Assembly (NCBI GenBank): GCA_025738555.1
Contig: JAOVFP010000012.1
Location: 496,001-560,000 of the forward strand
Length of the DNA stretch: 64,000 nucleotides
Direction: 5' to 3'
Source: Cyathus striatus
Lineage: Eukaryota > Basidiomycota > Agaricomycetes > Agaricales > Nidulariaceae
A program made the translations under genes and the position numbers. Below are positions 37,422 through 50,857 of this stretch, one piece after another (positions within the stretch are counted from its first letter, which is position 1; each line of letters starts with the position of its first letter). The notes under the pieces were generated by a model. It was not told the DNA's origin, ran no database searches, and saw only the letters and a list, made by a program, of their open reading frames with translations.

Positions 37422-38723
37422 CGTCAGGCAACGAGTTCGATCACGTTCCAGGTGGATGCAAACAGAAGAGTGGAGAAAAGGAGGACGTAGAGACGCGAGA
37501 CTCGAGGAATGGAGCGCCAGAGAAGAAAAGCGTTTTGTGGCCGTTGCGTCCGCTTTGTTTTCAATATAGTACCGTTCGAGCAAAACAAAATTCAAAGAGA
37601 CCGAGCGATCGACATTGCGGAAGAAAATTGGCTGAGGGGACTAGCCTTCATGACGAACTCATCCCGAACTCGGCGACCCAACCTGAAGAAAGTACTGTCG
37701 TAAACCTCACAAGAGCGGCGAACATATAGCTACCACCACGTCGCGGCGTATAACCAATTATTCTTACCGACCTAGCGAGATTGCCCCCTCCTGCAGTTCT
37801 TGACATACCATATAAGGCAATTTTACTCGGTCGCCCCGTTACTTTCCACCCAAATCTCTCATTCATTTGCACTCAATCCACCATAATTTCCATTCATTCG
37901 CCCTGCCCGCTGCCCCATCTTCCGCGCACCTTGCACTCCTCCTTCGCCACGCTCTGCTCAATATACCTCTGTGTTCATGGCGGTAGGACTTCGGCTGAAA
38001 CACGATCGATTTTTGGATATTCCTTAAGGCAGCAATAGATCAAGATGTGCGTCTCCTCTTTTGGCGCCATCACCCGGAAATGCCCATACAGGCCCCAAGT
38101 CCTGGTAACCCCTGTTGCCAACTCTATCTGTCTTTCTACTTAGCCATTCCGAGCCGTCTCTCTCAACACCCATCGAGCTCCCATTGTTCACTGAGACGAA
38201 CAGCAGCGTCGAATAATTCCACTGAAATTTATTCGGACGGCTCATATGCAGACAACCAGTGACCTGATCAACAGAGCCAATCTACTGCGCTCTAGTTAAC
38301 CTAAATAAGACGGAAAGATACAAGATATAGTTGCAAGAAGGCCGGATGATAACATTGCAAGATAAAGATCCTCTTCTTGCGCTACTCTAATACTTAGATA
38401 GAACTGACGCTGGAAGGATGAGTTTAGAATGAGATATGGTCTATCTTGTTGGTCAGTTACGCCGCGTTTCCGGTGAGGCCTTGAGGTGCCATCTAAATTG
38501 GGGTAGATGCTCGGAGTTACGGACTACAAAACGGACCAAACGGCACCGGTGAAAGTTCCTGGAAATCGGTCAGTCAGTCCACGAATGGGATTGTGGGAAA
38601 TACACACCAGTCAGAGGAGTAACGCAAAATGTCACACATTACCAGTCCTCGCGTGACGTTTGCCAGCTGCTCTCGCGTGGTTTCTTCTCCAAGATAAGCC
38701 AGCACACAAGGTCGCGTTCCGCG
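37422..38723. other. Divergent intergenic region, no gene seen
   Basis: 1.3 kb between the divergent starts of the zinc-cluster gene and ILV3. No domain-bearing open frame was found. It must carry both promoters. Confidence 0.5.
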
Positions 38724-41275
38724 ATGCCTCCCAAATACTTGGCCCAAAAGCGTATTCTGACCTCCTCCAGCTCCTTCTCCTCGTCTGCAAGATGCGCCGA
38801 CAAGCCCATTCTTAACCGACACAGCAGAATAGTTACCCAGCCAAAGGACCAGGGAGCCAGCCAGGTAAGAAAAACGGCCACTGTCGCGTACATTATATGC
38901 TTATATGCGCCGTTCAGGCTATGCTCTACGCCACGGATGGTATTAAAACCGACGCCGACTTTCAGAAGCCCATGGTTGGCGTTGCCAGCGTCTGGCATGT
39001 TTACACATAGTTCTCTGGGAATTTTCAGCTCTTCTAACATTTATTCTTGCTTAGGTACGAGGGCAATCCGTGAGTCCTTCCTTTCCCTTTATATTCATCC
39101 TGTCTGACGCGCGGCGTAGTTGCAACAAGCACCTTCTAGGACTGGGCCAGGAGATCAAGGCCTCTCTCACAAAGTCTGAAATCATCGGATACCAGTTTGG
39201 TACCGTCGGAGTCAGCGACGGCATCAGTATGGGCACACGGGGGATGTCATACTCTCTTCAGTCCCGAGACTTGATTGCTGATCAAGTGGAGACCGCTGCC
39301 GGAGGTCATCACCTGGACGGCATGGTTGTCGTACCTGGTTGCGACAAGAACATGCCTGGTGTTCTGATGGCCCGTCAGTTCAGTTCTTTTCTGTCCTCCC
39401 TTAAACTCCACTAAATTATATCTTACTTATCGGATCCAGTTGGCCGACTGAACCGTCCTGGCCTTATGGTATATGGCGGTACCATTCGTGCCGGTTCGTG
39501 CGAAGGTGCGCCACAGCTCGACATCGTGTCTGCCTTCCAAGCATACGGCAAGTACCTCCAAGATGGGAAGACTTCGGAGGCGGAACACGTACGCTATAAT
39601 ACCATCCGACACGCTTGCCCTGGCCCAGGCGCATGTGGAGGCGTACGTCTATTCATTTCCTTCCGCTCTCCTCATGCTTTACAAATGTATCCTGAACCTC
39701 GTTAAAAATAGATGTATACCGCCAACACCATGGCTAGCGCTTCAGAGGCCCTCGGTATGACTCTTCCCGGGTCCTCTTCATTCCCAGCTGAATCACAAGA
39801 GAAGCACGATGAATGTGCATCCATTGGTCCTGTTATGTACAACTTATTGGAGAAAAATCTCCTCCCTCGCGATATCATGACGCGATCCGCGTTCGAAAAC
39901 GCCATGGTTTGCCACATTTCAAATCTTGAATTAAAGCAGAATAGTATTGATCTTCACATTTCTAGGTTCTTACCATCATCCTCGGCGGATCAACGAATGC
40001 CGTTCTTCACCTTATCGCTATTGCTCATTCCGTTGGAATCAAGCTTGATATCGATGACTTCCAAAAAGTATCGGATCGCACCCCTTTCATTGCTGACCTC
40101 AAACCCAGTGGCAAATATGTCATGGAAGATGTGTACAAAATCGGTGGCATTCCTAGTAAGAACCCTCAGCACCTTGCGTGCTGCTTTCTAAACCTGTCTA
40201 ACCTTATGCTATTCTAGAAATTCTTCACTTCCTCCTTAAAAACAACATGATTGACGGTAATAATATGACTGTGACCGGCCGCACTCTGGGCGAGAACTTA
40301 GATCGATGGGTTCACAAGCATGGGGAACTTGACTGTACTCGCCAGGATGTCATCCGACCGCTGGACAAGCCGATCAAGGAGACAGGTCATATCAGGTATT
40401 GTAATCTTCTTCTTATCTCTTTGTCCTCATGTTCCGTTTATAATTTGGTGACTGACACGATATCGGTTTCTTCAAACTTGCAGAATCTTGAAAGGTAATC
40501 TCGCCCCAGGTGGTGCCGTCGCCAAAATTACTGGAAAAGAAGGTCTCGGATTCACAGGAAAAGCACGCGTTTTTGACACTGAGGACGCCTTTGTCAAGGC
40601 CGTCGAAACCGGTTCAATCAAGAAGGGAGAGAAGACTGTCGTAATTCTGCGCTATCTGGGTCCTCAGGGCGGTCCTGGTGAGTCTTACTCCGCTTTTCAC
40701 ATTCTGATCTCGTATTATGCCGTGACTCATAGCTTCTTTCTGCCTCACCTCTTCTGTTTACATTATACATTTATGTTCGACATGTCTGATGTTCCCATTC
40801 TAACCCCTTTACGGTATTACCTGATTGTCTCTAATTCTCTATCTGATAGGAATGCCTGAGATGTTGAAGCCCACTAGTCTCATCATGGGCGCTGGTCTTG
40901 GTTTGGATGTCGCGTGTCTTACAGACGGACGGTTCAGTGGAGGGTGCGCATTTGCTTCTCCCGGTTTCCATCCCGCGTGCTATACTCATGATATCTTCCC
41001 TGGCAAATTTTTCGATCTCTAGATCTCACGGTTTCTGCATCGGTCACGTTGTTCCTGAGGCGCAGGTCGGAGGGCCGATCGCTCTCGTTCAGGATGGGGA
41101 TGTTATCTCAGTTGATGCGGTCAAAAATACCATCGAACTGGAAGTATCATCCGAGGAATTGGCAAGGCGAAAAGAAAGCTGGGTAGCACCTCCTTTGAAG
41201 GCATCCCAGGGTACTCTCTACAAATACGCAAAAGTTGTCACAGATGCCAGCCATGGTTGTGTTACGGATGCTTAA
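38724..41275 (+). CDS. ILV3: Dihydroxy-acid dehydratase, mitochondrial
   Basis: Eleven exons (38724-38864, 38918-38994, 39055-39069, 39120-39373, 39440-39642, 39712-39906, 39966-40155, 40218-40395, 40484-40677, 40850-40943, 41023-41275) give 597 residues. It has a presequence ([20 protein letters not shown]), then [78 protein letters not shown] and the C-terminal [15 protein letters not shown]. The three cysteines in NPCNKH, GCDKN and GACGG are those that hold the iron-sulfur cluster in this family. The enzyme carries out the third step of valine and isoleucine synthesis in mitochondria. Exon 3 is 15 nt, and the intron after 38994 has a GC donor (gcatgt), forced by the WYEGN reading. Frame intact. 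Confidence 0.96.
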
Positions 41276-43641
41276 ATTCCTCGTTGTTGACATGATTCGG
41301 TCTGGTGAAAGGTGGACGCGGGATGAAATTCATACCCCCCCCAGATTCTGTGTAAAAAGTATACACTTTATCTAATACAATTACAAAGTAATTTCCGACG
41401 GGAAGGAAGACATTGCAAGATCAGATGCAAATAATATATGACACTGAATGGCAATTTGATTCTGCGATCTTTTGCCCGGGATAAGTGTACGAATGACTCG
41501 GTTGGAAGAATGAGCCGGCCCAAGTCCGGAGAAGCTGCACGCCCTTCAACATTCCGCGAATGATTTTCATGGCCGAAGCTCCGTTTAAGCAGGCTTGATC
41601 ACAGGTGCTTTGGATGTCCTGCTAAAATTAGCTCTATACTGCTACATATCTATGTCTAAGTATAGGTCGGGAAGTTTTCTAATTTGCGGTAGTCCAGGTG
41701 ATTCGTTCGAATTTGATGTTGAATGCATCACGGCTGAAAAATCGGTGGAAACATTGCAAATATAATATGTATTCTTCTGTTTGAACATTATTAGTTGCCC
41801 GTCTAAGTTCCGAGAGTGTGTTGTGGGAGGATTTCAGCCATACAGCACACTGAGCACAGCCCCCCGTCTTGTGCCGTTGGTTATCTAACTTTGGTCAAAA
41901 CCTAGTACCGGTTATGAATGCACTGCGCCATGAGGACCTACCCCTCACCGTTGCGGAGATGATGACTGTCAAGTAGAGCAATGGAGCATGTATATCTGTA
42001 TGCGGAAGCATTCCAGCACTACTTGCCCTATGCCAATAAGCACCTTGCTTGTGTGTGCGGTCTTTAAATACTATGACGCCACAATCTTGACGGCAGGGTA
42101 GCTTTGCAGCTGCAATATCACCTAATTTATCGGTCTGGTTACTCAAGACCAACTTCTCTACGGAATGGTTACTTTGGACGACAAGTACGGTTAAAGTAAA
42201 ATCAATCTGGTTACTCCGGGCGGCGGCACACACACTGCTGTTATTTGTTTTCGTGCCCTTTCCAGCTTTTCCTCCCGCGCGGAGTCCTACATACGCAGCT
42301 AAAAAAAATCCCAAGGTCAGCATCCGAAGGTGTATGGCTATGAATTTAAACTTCACACGTACCGTATACCCGATACTCAGAGAAAATATATGCTGTGGTA
42401 GGTTTTGCTATTCAAAAGCGCATGGATGCGTGTATTACTGCGTTCCTCCGAACGCGGCCTCTACAGAATTTCGGTGGGGCTTTCCGTTGATTTTGGTGGA
42501 GACCATGGAGATATCCATCACGAAGCCTGTCTAAAAGTAGAGGAAAAATTAAGGAGTGAAGTACGAATTTCCAAAATTTTCTTCCAGGCTCTGAATGGGG
42601 TGCATATCCATTGTCCAAACAATGATGCCATAGAAGAGATAAGTAAGAACATAATTTTGTCTCGGATCTGCAACTGAATTAGGAGACATGGTGGAAATCA
42701 ATTTCGTCTCCGGAAGGGCAGGGACTGCATCCGGAGACAGACCTGCAGACTGCTGCAAGCTGGCTCGACCGTAGGCTCATGATGGGTATCAAAGAATGCC
42801 TACCCAAATATCAGTATAGGAGGTTCATGCGTTCGCTGTGTTCATTTACGTCCAGAGAGTAAAACGCAGTAAACTGTAAACTAAAATTCCCCAGTAAGTG
42901 ACTAGGAAGACCTGATGTGAAATACGTAAATTACGCGGAAATGTGACTTGAATGTGATACCGACAGCGAAAGTACGAAATATACAACTGTGCAGTGTGCA
43001 CAGCGAAGAGGAGGCTGAAGTCATTGGACCCACATTCCGGAACTATGTACAACAATGCTAATCGCCCCCCCTGTTGTGGATTATGCGGACTTTGGGTGAT
43101 GATACGCGCATGATCGTTGCCGTGCGTTTACATCAAATCTGGATGAATACTGTAGATAAACCTGAGATAAATGTGAATGTCGGGGAATATGCAGCAACTC
43201 CTCCTGGCAACCAAATGATTCTTTGCACTATCGCCATGTGCTTCGTCCGGCGTGAAAGCGGGTTGCATGGATGAATTCAACATATGGGCTCCTATGAGAC
43301 AAGCTGTGGTCTACTGTAGCAGTTTCGATTATGTCTGACAGTTATCGTCGTTCCTGACCGAATTCATTGAAGGCTTCGCGAACAAATACGAAGAGTGGGT
43401 AGCTGCCTTCTTAATTTCTCAATGCTAACATCCTCGTTGAAAGCTAGCTAATGTACATATAATTGCATGTTAACATATATGACAGTACTGCTGTATACAA
43501 TACGAACCTCTCAGCGTACATTACATATTAAAATGACGGAAATGTGCTTATCGAACAAACGGATAGCCTCTATCATCACCCCCACATCCCCTCATAATAA
43601 CGTCACTGTCGTTGATTGTACAAAGTCCAAACAAAATCTTA
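41276..43641. other. Longest gene-free stretch of the window
   Basis: 2.4 kb between the stop of ILV3 and the stop of RIO1, so no promoter is required for either. The largest frame (minus, 41895-42356, 153 codons) has no recognisable domain. A motif ggttact occurs three times within about 90 bases near 42136-42210. A lineage-specific gene, noncoding RNA or old transposon remnant could be here, but nothing supports one. Confidence 0.5.
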
Positions 43642-45752
43642 TCAGCTTCCTCTAGCAGACTTTTTTATTATTTTCTTTTTCTCTGCCTTAGGCATTTTGT
43701 GCTTTCGTTTTTCTCTGGCCTGTTCTTTTGCTGCTTTTTTGCGCTCCTGACAGGTAGAAAAGGGGGGGTCAATATCGAAGCTTGCAAATAGACGAACGGG
43801 CTCGGGTACAAACCTTCTTGACTTCCTTATCCTCATGTCGATGACCTCGAGGTTTACGTTCCATAAAGACACCCCCCTCTTTGGTATCCCCCTCTTCGCT
43901 TTCGCTATCATCATCGTCATTTTCACTTCCTTCATCAGAAACTTCATCCTGACTACCTCCATTGTCTAGTTGAACGGAAGGTTTCCTGATTTCCTTCAAG
44001 GTATCCTTGTCGCTGTCATCTATAAATTTGACCTTGTTCCCTTCACTGTTGCCGGAATTGTCATGCTTCTCTGCAGTGGAGAGTCCCACTACTCCAATAG
44101 TGTTCTTATAAATGAGGCCCTCTCCTTCACCTCGAGCAACCCTTTCAGCATCCCTCTCTGGATCATAAACTTCATTCAATGTGCGGGGAATAAAAGACCG
44201 CATGAACACCGAATCTTCATGAACTGTGTCCCCATTATTCCCGGATTCACTTTCTGCCGAACCGTCCACAGACGCTTCATCAATCCACTTCTGTAAAGCA
44301 TCCGGCTCCGAACCCTCTCCAATATTTTCTTGAGTGACAAACTCGAAGCATCGACGAAGACCCAGAACATTGACGCCGAGGCGACCAAAGAATTCTTCTA
44401 TATTCTTAATATCATTGCGCAAAAAGTCAAATGCAGCAGGATGATCATGCTCAACACTTTGCGATACGTCGATGATCCAAAGGTGGCCTTCATGGTAAAG
44501 GATATTGTACTCAGAAAGATCGGCGTGGACAAGCTTGCATTGGTGAAACATCGTCCGAACTGTCAATACAAGCTCGGCATATAATGAAGCTAAAGAGGCA
44601 GAGTCAAGTTCCGCGTCCTTTAATCGTGGAGAAGCCCTGATCAAAGTAAGCATAAGAAATGAAAGCAAGTATCAAAGTAAAATGCTTACCATCCTTCGTT
44701 ATCGCCGACAAAAGTCATAACCAGTACGTTCTCCCTAACCTCTATAGGATCTGGACAGCGGATCCCAGCCGCAACAAGTCGCTTCAAGTTTCGCATTTCT
44801 TTCTCTGCCCATAAGCGGACCATCTTTCGTGGATTGCGACTGTACCCCCGTCGGAAACGGTATTCGCCAGTGACGTATTTATCACGGTCTTTAAAAACAA
44901 GAATAGATGTTTTGTAGATTTTCAAAGCAAGATGTGTAGATTCCGGTGTTAAAGCATGATAAACATTTGCCTGTCAAGCATGGCATTATAAGCCATATGC
45001 AAAGGAGTATCTGATCGTTTACGTACCTCTTTACCCGTGCTCACGCATCCATTGACTTCATGTATGAGCCCTCTTCCAATCATCTTGAATAGAATAAGCC
45101 GTGTTCGAGGATCCAACACTTGCTCACTTGTAGCGCGATCACTTTTATCCTTTGTATTCGCATGTGCACTAGGTCCCTTCCTATTCACACCCACTCCCAT
45201 TTGGTAGGGGACATCAATTTTCGCGATGCGTGAATTAAATTTCGCAAGAGCAGCCAGTTGATCTATTGTTCGATCTTTTCCTTTTGGGTGTATGTCGGCG
45301 GCTGCAGGTGTCACCGCGGCAGTTGTTTTTGGATGGTTAACTGCAGGAAGGGAGGCTACAGTGGTTTTACCATTGAGTGCTGAAGCAGAGCCTTGTGCAT
45401 TTCCCGTTCGCACAGCGACATGTTGCCTGAGACGGTTGTATTGTTTTGTAAAATCTAAATGTCAATGATTGGAGTAGGTTCACATTGGCGACAAGGAAGT
45501 ATACATACCTCGTTCCGCTACCTCCCAGTCCTCATCCTCCACACGATTATCGTCGTAGTCCTCATCGAACTCATCGTAGCCCTCATCCTCTTCCGGGGTA
45601 TCAGGCCATTCCTGACCATCATGCTCATTTACTGGGTCGTAAGTATCTATATAAGACTGTCCGTCCCTGTCCTGTATTTGTTGAGTAGGGGCATCTGGAG
45701 CATCGTCGAACTGGCCGTCGTCTAGAGGAGCGGCAGCAGCGATGGATGCCAT
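43642..45752 (-). CDS. RIO1: RIO1 atypical serine kinase
   Basis: Exons 45752-45509, 45454-45027, 44970-44690, 44636-43814 and 43746-43642 give 626 residues. The RIO1 core is clear: [14 protein letters not shown] (nucleotide loop), [57 protein letters not shown] (catalytic loop) and [14 protein letters not shown] (metal site). RIO1 is an ATPase/kinase needed for late 40S ribosome maturation. An acidic N-terminus ([20 protein letters not shown]) and an acidic segment followed by a very lysine-rich C-terminus ([14 protein letters not shown]) are typical for the family. The start at 45752 has context aaaATGgca; two in-frame ATGs upstream (45776, 45815) seem less likely. Confidence 0.95.
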
Positions 45753-45908
45753 TTTGATGTTTAAAGCGAAAGTCATTTTCACGAAATCTAAATCGAGATA
45801 GTAAATTATGCTCACGTGATCTACGTCATTCTACCGGTGTCTCAATGAAACGTTGAACTTGCACGACAACTTACCAACCTACTATTTGCATGCCTGAATG
45901 TGTTGTAC
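45753..45908. promoter_or_regulatory. Short divergent promoter, RIO1 / four-TM protein
   Basis: Only 156 bases separate the start codons of RIO1 (minus) and the four-TM protein (plus). A cacgtgat sequence at about 45813-45820 contains a CACGTG E-box-like palindrome. Shared regulation is an inference from spacing. Confidence 0.4.
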
Positions 45909-46602
45909 ATGGATTCTCTTCGTCGCAGAGTGCCTTTCAAGTTCTCAGAAGATGCAGAAGATGAGCGAGTATTAGATGAACAAGGTGTGTGCCAGTTGCA
46001 CACGTTTGGCCCGATTTTCACAGAAAATTTCGCAACTTCTATGTAGAGCAAGATGAACTCATCCAGGAGTTACGACGAGGAAATGATACGACCAACGGAC
46101 AGTATCTACTTTTTTCGAGGATAGTTCTGTCTCTTTCTGCTTTGCTGTACGTTGCTTAGTCCTTCACTCACACATATACTTATGACTAGTTTCCAGACAA
46201 TTCATGTTTCTCTTCAGTTCTACGAAAGAGAGCCCCATGTTTTCCATATTTCCTTCATCAAGTCAAGAAGTATTTCCGACGATACCGCTTCCGACGTTAT
46301 TCACTTGGATATCACTATTCATCCATCTCAATCTGGCACTACTGTTTCACTCAGATCAGATTCGAAATTATTTCCAGCTCACAGAAAATCCAACGCCTAT
46401 ATCTTTCCAACTGCTGTACGCTCTGTCAGCCGTGGCGCCAACTTTGTCCATATTCCTTCACAGAGCTTGGCAAACAACTGTTTGGTGGTGCTTTACATTG
46501 GGCATCGTGTATGTTGTTCAAATCTCCATGTCTTCCATTGCAGCTGGTAACCAAAGTATCGCTGAACTCGAGGGAATGAAATATAGAGCTCCAGGGGCTT
46601 GA
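45909..46602 (+). CDS. Small conserved membrane protein, four predicted TM segments
   Basis: Exons 45909-45984, 46047-46146 and 46197-46602 give 193 residues. The N-terminus is charged and likely cytosolic (DSLRRRVPFKFSEDAEDERV, then LIQELRRGNDTTNGQ). Four hydrophobic segments follow: YLLFSRIVLSLSALLQFMFL, LFTWISLFIHLNLALLF, LLYALSAVAPTLSIFL and TTVWWCFTLGIVYVVQISM. The C-terminus is short (SIAELEGMKYRAPGA). I do not recognise a named family. The size, the charged leader and the absence of a signal peptide suggest an ER or Golgi membrane protein, but that is a guess. It starts 156 bases from RIO1 on the opposite strand. The acceptor at 46196 was chosen because it keeps phase. Confidence 0.75.
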
Positions 46603-46894
46603 TTTGCCTATAAGCTAGCATAACGGGTAGAACGCTGGGGTACAGATGAATGATACGAGCATTATTATATACCATAGAATCACCGTACATTATACACACG
46701 TAGTTGAATATCTTAACGTATTTGAAATATTATTGTTTAGATAACGATGGCGATTCTGAACAATTTGTTTTTCGTCAAAGTGACTGGTCGGAAATCGCGG
46801 TTAGTCACATGCTAAAATGATCGCTTTCTCCAGAGTCCAAAAGTTGTAAGTTCCCCAAGGACCAAGAATTCTCATCGCGCGTTCACTCTTCATC

Positions 46895-49361
46895 ATGTCT
46901 GACTCAGAACGACAAGGCACACCTGTTCTAGGAAAGCGCGGAAGAGACGAATCCGACTCTCGTGAACTCCCAGAACCCACTAGCAACCCCAACAACGGAA
47001 ATGGAGGTGGCGAAGACGACTCAGATGACGATGTTGGGCCTATGCCCGTGCCGGAGGAGGCAAAGGCTAATGGAGGCGCGAAAAAGAAACGCAAAAGTAA
47101 ATACTCTCCTCTATGGCAAACTTCTCCAAGCCTGAAAAGGAGGGGAATGTTCACTCATGCGTTAGCTGATGATGCATTGCAGCACTTCCGCATGAGAAGT
47201 TATATCTCGAACATTTACCCAATGTCGATCAGTATTATAAAAGTTTCATGCACCGGGATGTAATCAACTTTGTGGTGGCTACAAAGTATGTTTTATTTTG
47301 AATACTGTTGGCATTTCACTAATAGATTATCCAGGACTGAATTTTTGGTCACCACGTCCGTAGACGGTTTCGTAAAGCTATGGAAGAAGCAAGAACAAGG
47401 GATAGAGTTCGTGAAGATGTATCGTGCACATGTAACTCCAGTGGTTGGCATTTCTGCTAGTGCGGATGGGCAACTATTTGCCTCCGTCTCTGAAGATCAG
47501 ACAGCGAAGGTGTTCGATGTAGTCAACTTTGGTACGTCTGCCATGATGATCGTATATTAACCTCTCATTAACATTTTAGACATGATAAATATCATTAAAC
47601 TTGGTTATGCACCTCATGCTTGTTGTTGGGTACATAAACGTGGACAGGCGCAAGGACTTTTAGCCGTGTATGTGAGCAAGCCTATTGTTGCCTACATGTT
47701 ACTCATATTTCTACAGCTCGGACGCGTCAAATGGTACTATACGACTATATGACGGTCGCGGTGGGGATACACCACTCGAAACTATTGAAAATCTCCATCG
47801 ATTCCCCGTCCACGTACTCACCGTAAGTACTATCCCATACCAAAGGAATAGCGTCAGTTTTATATATATTACATCTAGTACAGCGACAGATACGACATAG
47901 TCATTTCCGCAGATGAAGGTGGTTTTATAGAATACTGGCAACCAACAGAACCCTTCGGCCTCCCCGGGAACGTCCCTCGACTCTGGTCGTACAAATCTGA
48001 AACCGACCTTTACGAGTTCAAGAAAGCCAAATCGACGCCTACATGTATCACCCTCTCCCCCGACAATTCATCCTTCGTGACATTCTCCCTTCCCGATCGA
48101 CAAGTACGAATATTCAATTTCCTTTCAGGAAAGCTGACGAGGAAATACGACGAAAGTCTCGAAGCGATTCAAGAGATGCAGCAGGCGGGAACGGCGGTAT
48201 ACCATGTGGAAGATATGGAGTTTGGAAGGCGCTTAGCTGTTGAGAGGGAGTTGGAACTTCCTGGGCCGGACGGGACGGTTCCTGCAAGGTGGACGAATGC
48301 TGTCTGGGACGAGAGTGGAGCGTTCGTGATATACCCAACACTGTTAGGAATTAAAGGTATGTCCTTGTCCTTTAGTGGTGACAACCGATTGATGTGTGTA
48401 CAGTTTTGAATACCGTGTCGAATAAAGTGGTCAGGCTGCTCGGGAAGGATGAAGTTGTAAGGTTTATGAACCTCAGCCTGTACCAAGGTGCACCAGCAAA
48501 GAAGACAATTACGACTATCGTAAGTTCCATGGTCATCTATATTTCGCCTCAACTTTATGTGTTGTTTAGACGATGGCTGCGTCTGCCAATCCTATCCTTG
48601 CGGATAAAGGACTGCGCGATCCAACACTCTTTTGTTCAGGCTTCAAGAAGAACAGATTCTACATGTTTACCCGCTCTGAACCTGAGTATGTTTCTCCGTT
48701 GCTCAGTTGTTATTGCAGTATTTAACTATACACCGCAGGGACAATAAATCGGGTGAGCGTGACGTCTTCAACGAGCGCCCAACGCGCGAAGAACAATCTG
48801 TCGCATCGGCGTCCGTTATAAGCAAGGGTCCTTCACCTCTTGCCAACTCTGCAACTATCCATACTACCTTCGGCGACATTCACATGCGTCTCTTCCCACA
48901 ACAAGCACCCAAAGCAGTGGAGAACTTCGTTGGTCATGCAAGAAGTGGTTATTTCGAGGGTATTATATTCCACCGGGTCATTCCAAAGTTCATGATTCAG
49001 ACCGGAGATCCCTTGGGAGATGGCACCGGTGGTACCAGTATCTGGGGCGGAGAATTCGAAGACGAATTTTCAGATGATCTAAAGCATGATCGGTATGTCT
49101 ACAACTTCCATAATGTGGTATGCAACTAATCATTACATATTCAGACCGTATACCGTCAGCATGGCCAATGCAGGGCCAGGTACTAATGGATCCCAGTTCT
49201 TCATTACCACCACCGCCACGCCGTGGTTGGACAAGAAGCATACAATTTTCGGTCGTGTGTTGTCAGGTTTGGAAGTAGTACACGCTATTGAGAACGTGAA
49301 AACCAACAAGGTTGACAAGCCGTTTGAAGATATCAAAATTGTTAACGTAGACGTCGAATGA
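46895..49361 (+). CDS. WD40 repeat-cyclophilin, PPWD1 family peptidyl-prolyl isomerase
   Basis: Ten exons (46895-47096, 47183-47285, 47335-47531, 47580-47667, 47717-47822, 47879-48356, 48404-48519, 48570-48685, 48739-49092, 49145-49361) give 658 residues. The N-terminal half holds WD repeats ([48 protein letters not shown]). The C-terminal 160 residues are a cyclophilin: [51 protein letters not shown] and [16 protein letters not shown]. The catalytic Arg of FHRV, the QFF and the Trp and His are all present, so prolyl isomerase activity is likely. In animals PPWD1 is a spliceosome-associated protein; a nuclear splicing role is inferred. The start [10 protein letters not shown] and acidic leader are typical. 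Confidence 0.94.
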
Positions 49362-49495
49362 TCATTGTAACCCGGACTTGTTGTATTTATGTAATGAAAT
49401 CCATTGGCCATTCAGCTAACGGAAGAAACCCTTTTAATCGTCGATGTTTATGAAAGAATCACCATAACTAGGAACAGATGCAGTCCAACTGTCCG

Positions 49496-50562
49496 TTACA
49501 TGGATACGCGATCCAGAACGGTCACAGTGTGTAGAACTTCGAACTTGGCATTTGAATCAACAGATAAGACGCGCTCTCCGAACTTTCTTTTCAATTTTTC
49601 TGTTATGGCATCAGGGTCGAGAGACCCGCTGTGTAAGTTTCCTAATTCTTCAGGACATGAGAATTTGAGGAGGGAATTCTCTCTAGCAGCGGTCACCACA
49701 ATGCCTTCATACACGTTCAGAGATACACCACTCAAGAAAGAGGTCTGAGTAATGGATGACGGGACGTATGCAACGGGATAATCCAGAAGTATCGCTGCAA
49801 GTGGGATGGCATCCTGCATGGCGACTGGTGGCAAGGACAGCGACAATTGGAGCGAATCCGATAAATCCGATGAAACCGACTCAGAAATGAACTGAACAAG
49901 CATAGTTACTGATTTCGGGGGTTCTAAAAGCTGACAACAGAAGAAAAATTAACCTTGACATTATCCTTCGTTCCAAACACCACTTACCAACACAGGACTT
50001 TCACCGGTGGGAAGAAGGACGAGTGACAGTGGATCATCATCAGACGCGTTCAGCACGGATCTAACGCGTGAAAAGAGCAGAGAAGCATTGACTAGGAAAG
50101 ACTGCTCCGATGAAGGTTCATAGACGTGCAGCATCTGTTGGAAGGTGGAGTCCATCTGATAGAATTCAACAGGGATAAGCAATCTCTTAAACATGCCGTA
50201 GTTGATATCAATTCACCTTGCGCAGTAAGCCTATGAGAGCCGTAAACGTCTTCACTGGATCAGGCGGCGCAAAGGTGTCCAATAGGTAGCCTGTACTAGA
50301 TAGGTCTCGAGTCAGCGTTCGTTGTACATAGTTTGATAGTGGCAGTAGATCATCCTCACCGTATACCTAACGCGACCCATGCGACATCGTGAGCAAACTG
50401 AGCTTTCTTCGCTGCTGGGATCTTCTTGAGCGCGCTCGCGATGTCACGACTAGAATTCAGTTGGGTTTGAATTAATTGTGAAATATGGGCATGTATTGGG
50501 ACGGAGGATGATTGCCTGTGGAAGGTTGCCGAGGAAGCCAGCGTGTGTATGTCGTCAGGATG
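49496..50562 (-). CDS. Hypothetical protein, 5' end unresolved
   Basis: Four exons read cleanly: about 50562-50367, 50290-50217, 50155-49988 and 49930-49496. They give IASALKKIPAAKKAQF, AHDVAWVALGYLLDTFAPPD, LHVYEPSSEQSFLVNASLLF, LAAILLDYPVAYVPSS and the ending VLHTVTVLDRVSM. The protein is about 290 residues. The YPVAYVP stretch reminds me weakly of DUF4504 (C1orf74 family), but I would not rely on it. No ATG exists in frame after the TAA at 50565-50563; either a one-base error or an unseen first exon hides the true start. Function unknown. The gene is convergent with PPWD1, 134 bases away. Confidence 0.6.
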
Positions 50563-50857
50563 TTAGAACAACTGACGATCATCACAACTTTATACATGAC
50601 CTTCTACGTAATGATCGACAAGTATAATTGCAGGGAACTGCCAATGGCTCGCTCATATCACTTTGGAACGCAAACACATTCCTATCGTAGCGTTTATACA
50701 GGGTAGTTTGCCTGGTTATGTTATACATGCAATATCTACAAGGGTTGTTATTACAACTAATTCTATATCTGTAAGGTATGGTGTAAAAGGTATCCTGGTG
50801 GGCATGAGTAACATGCAGTGTAAATAATATACTTACACTGGGTTGGAGTATAGGGAA

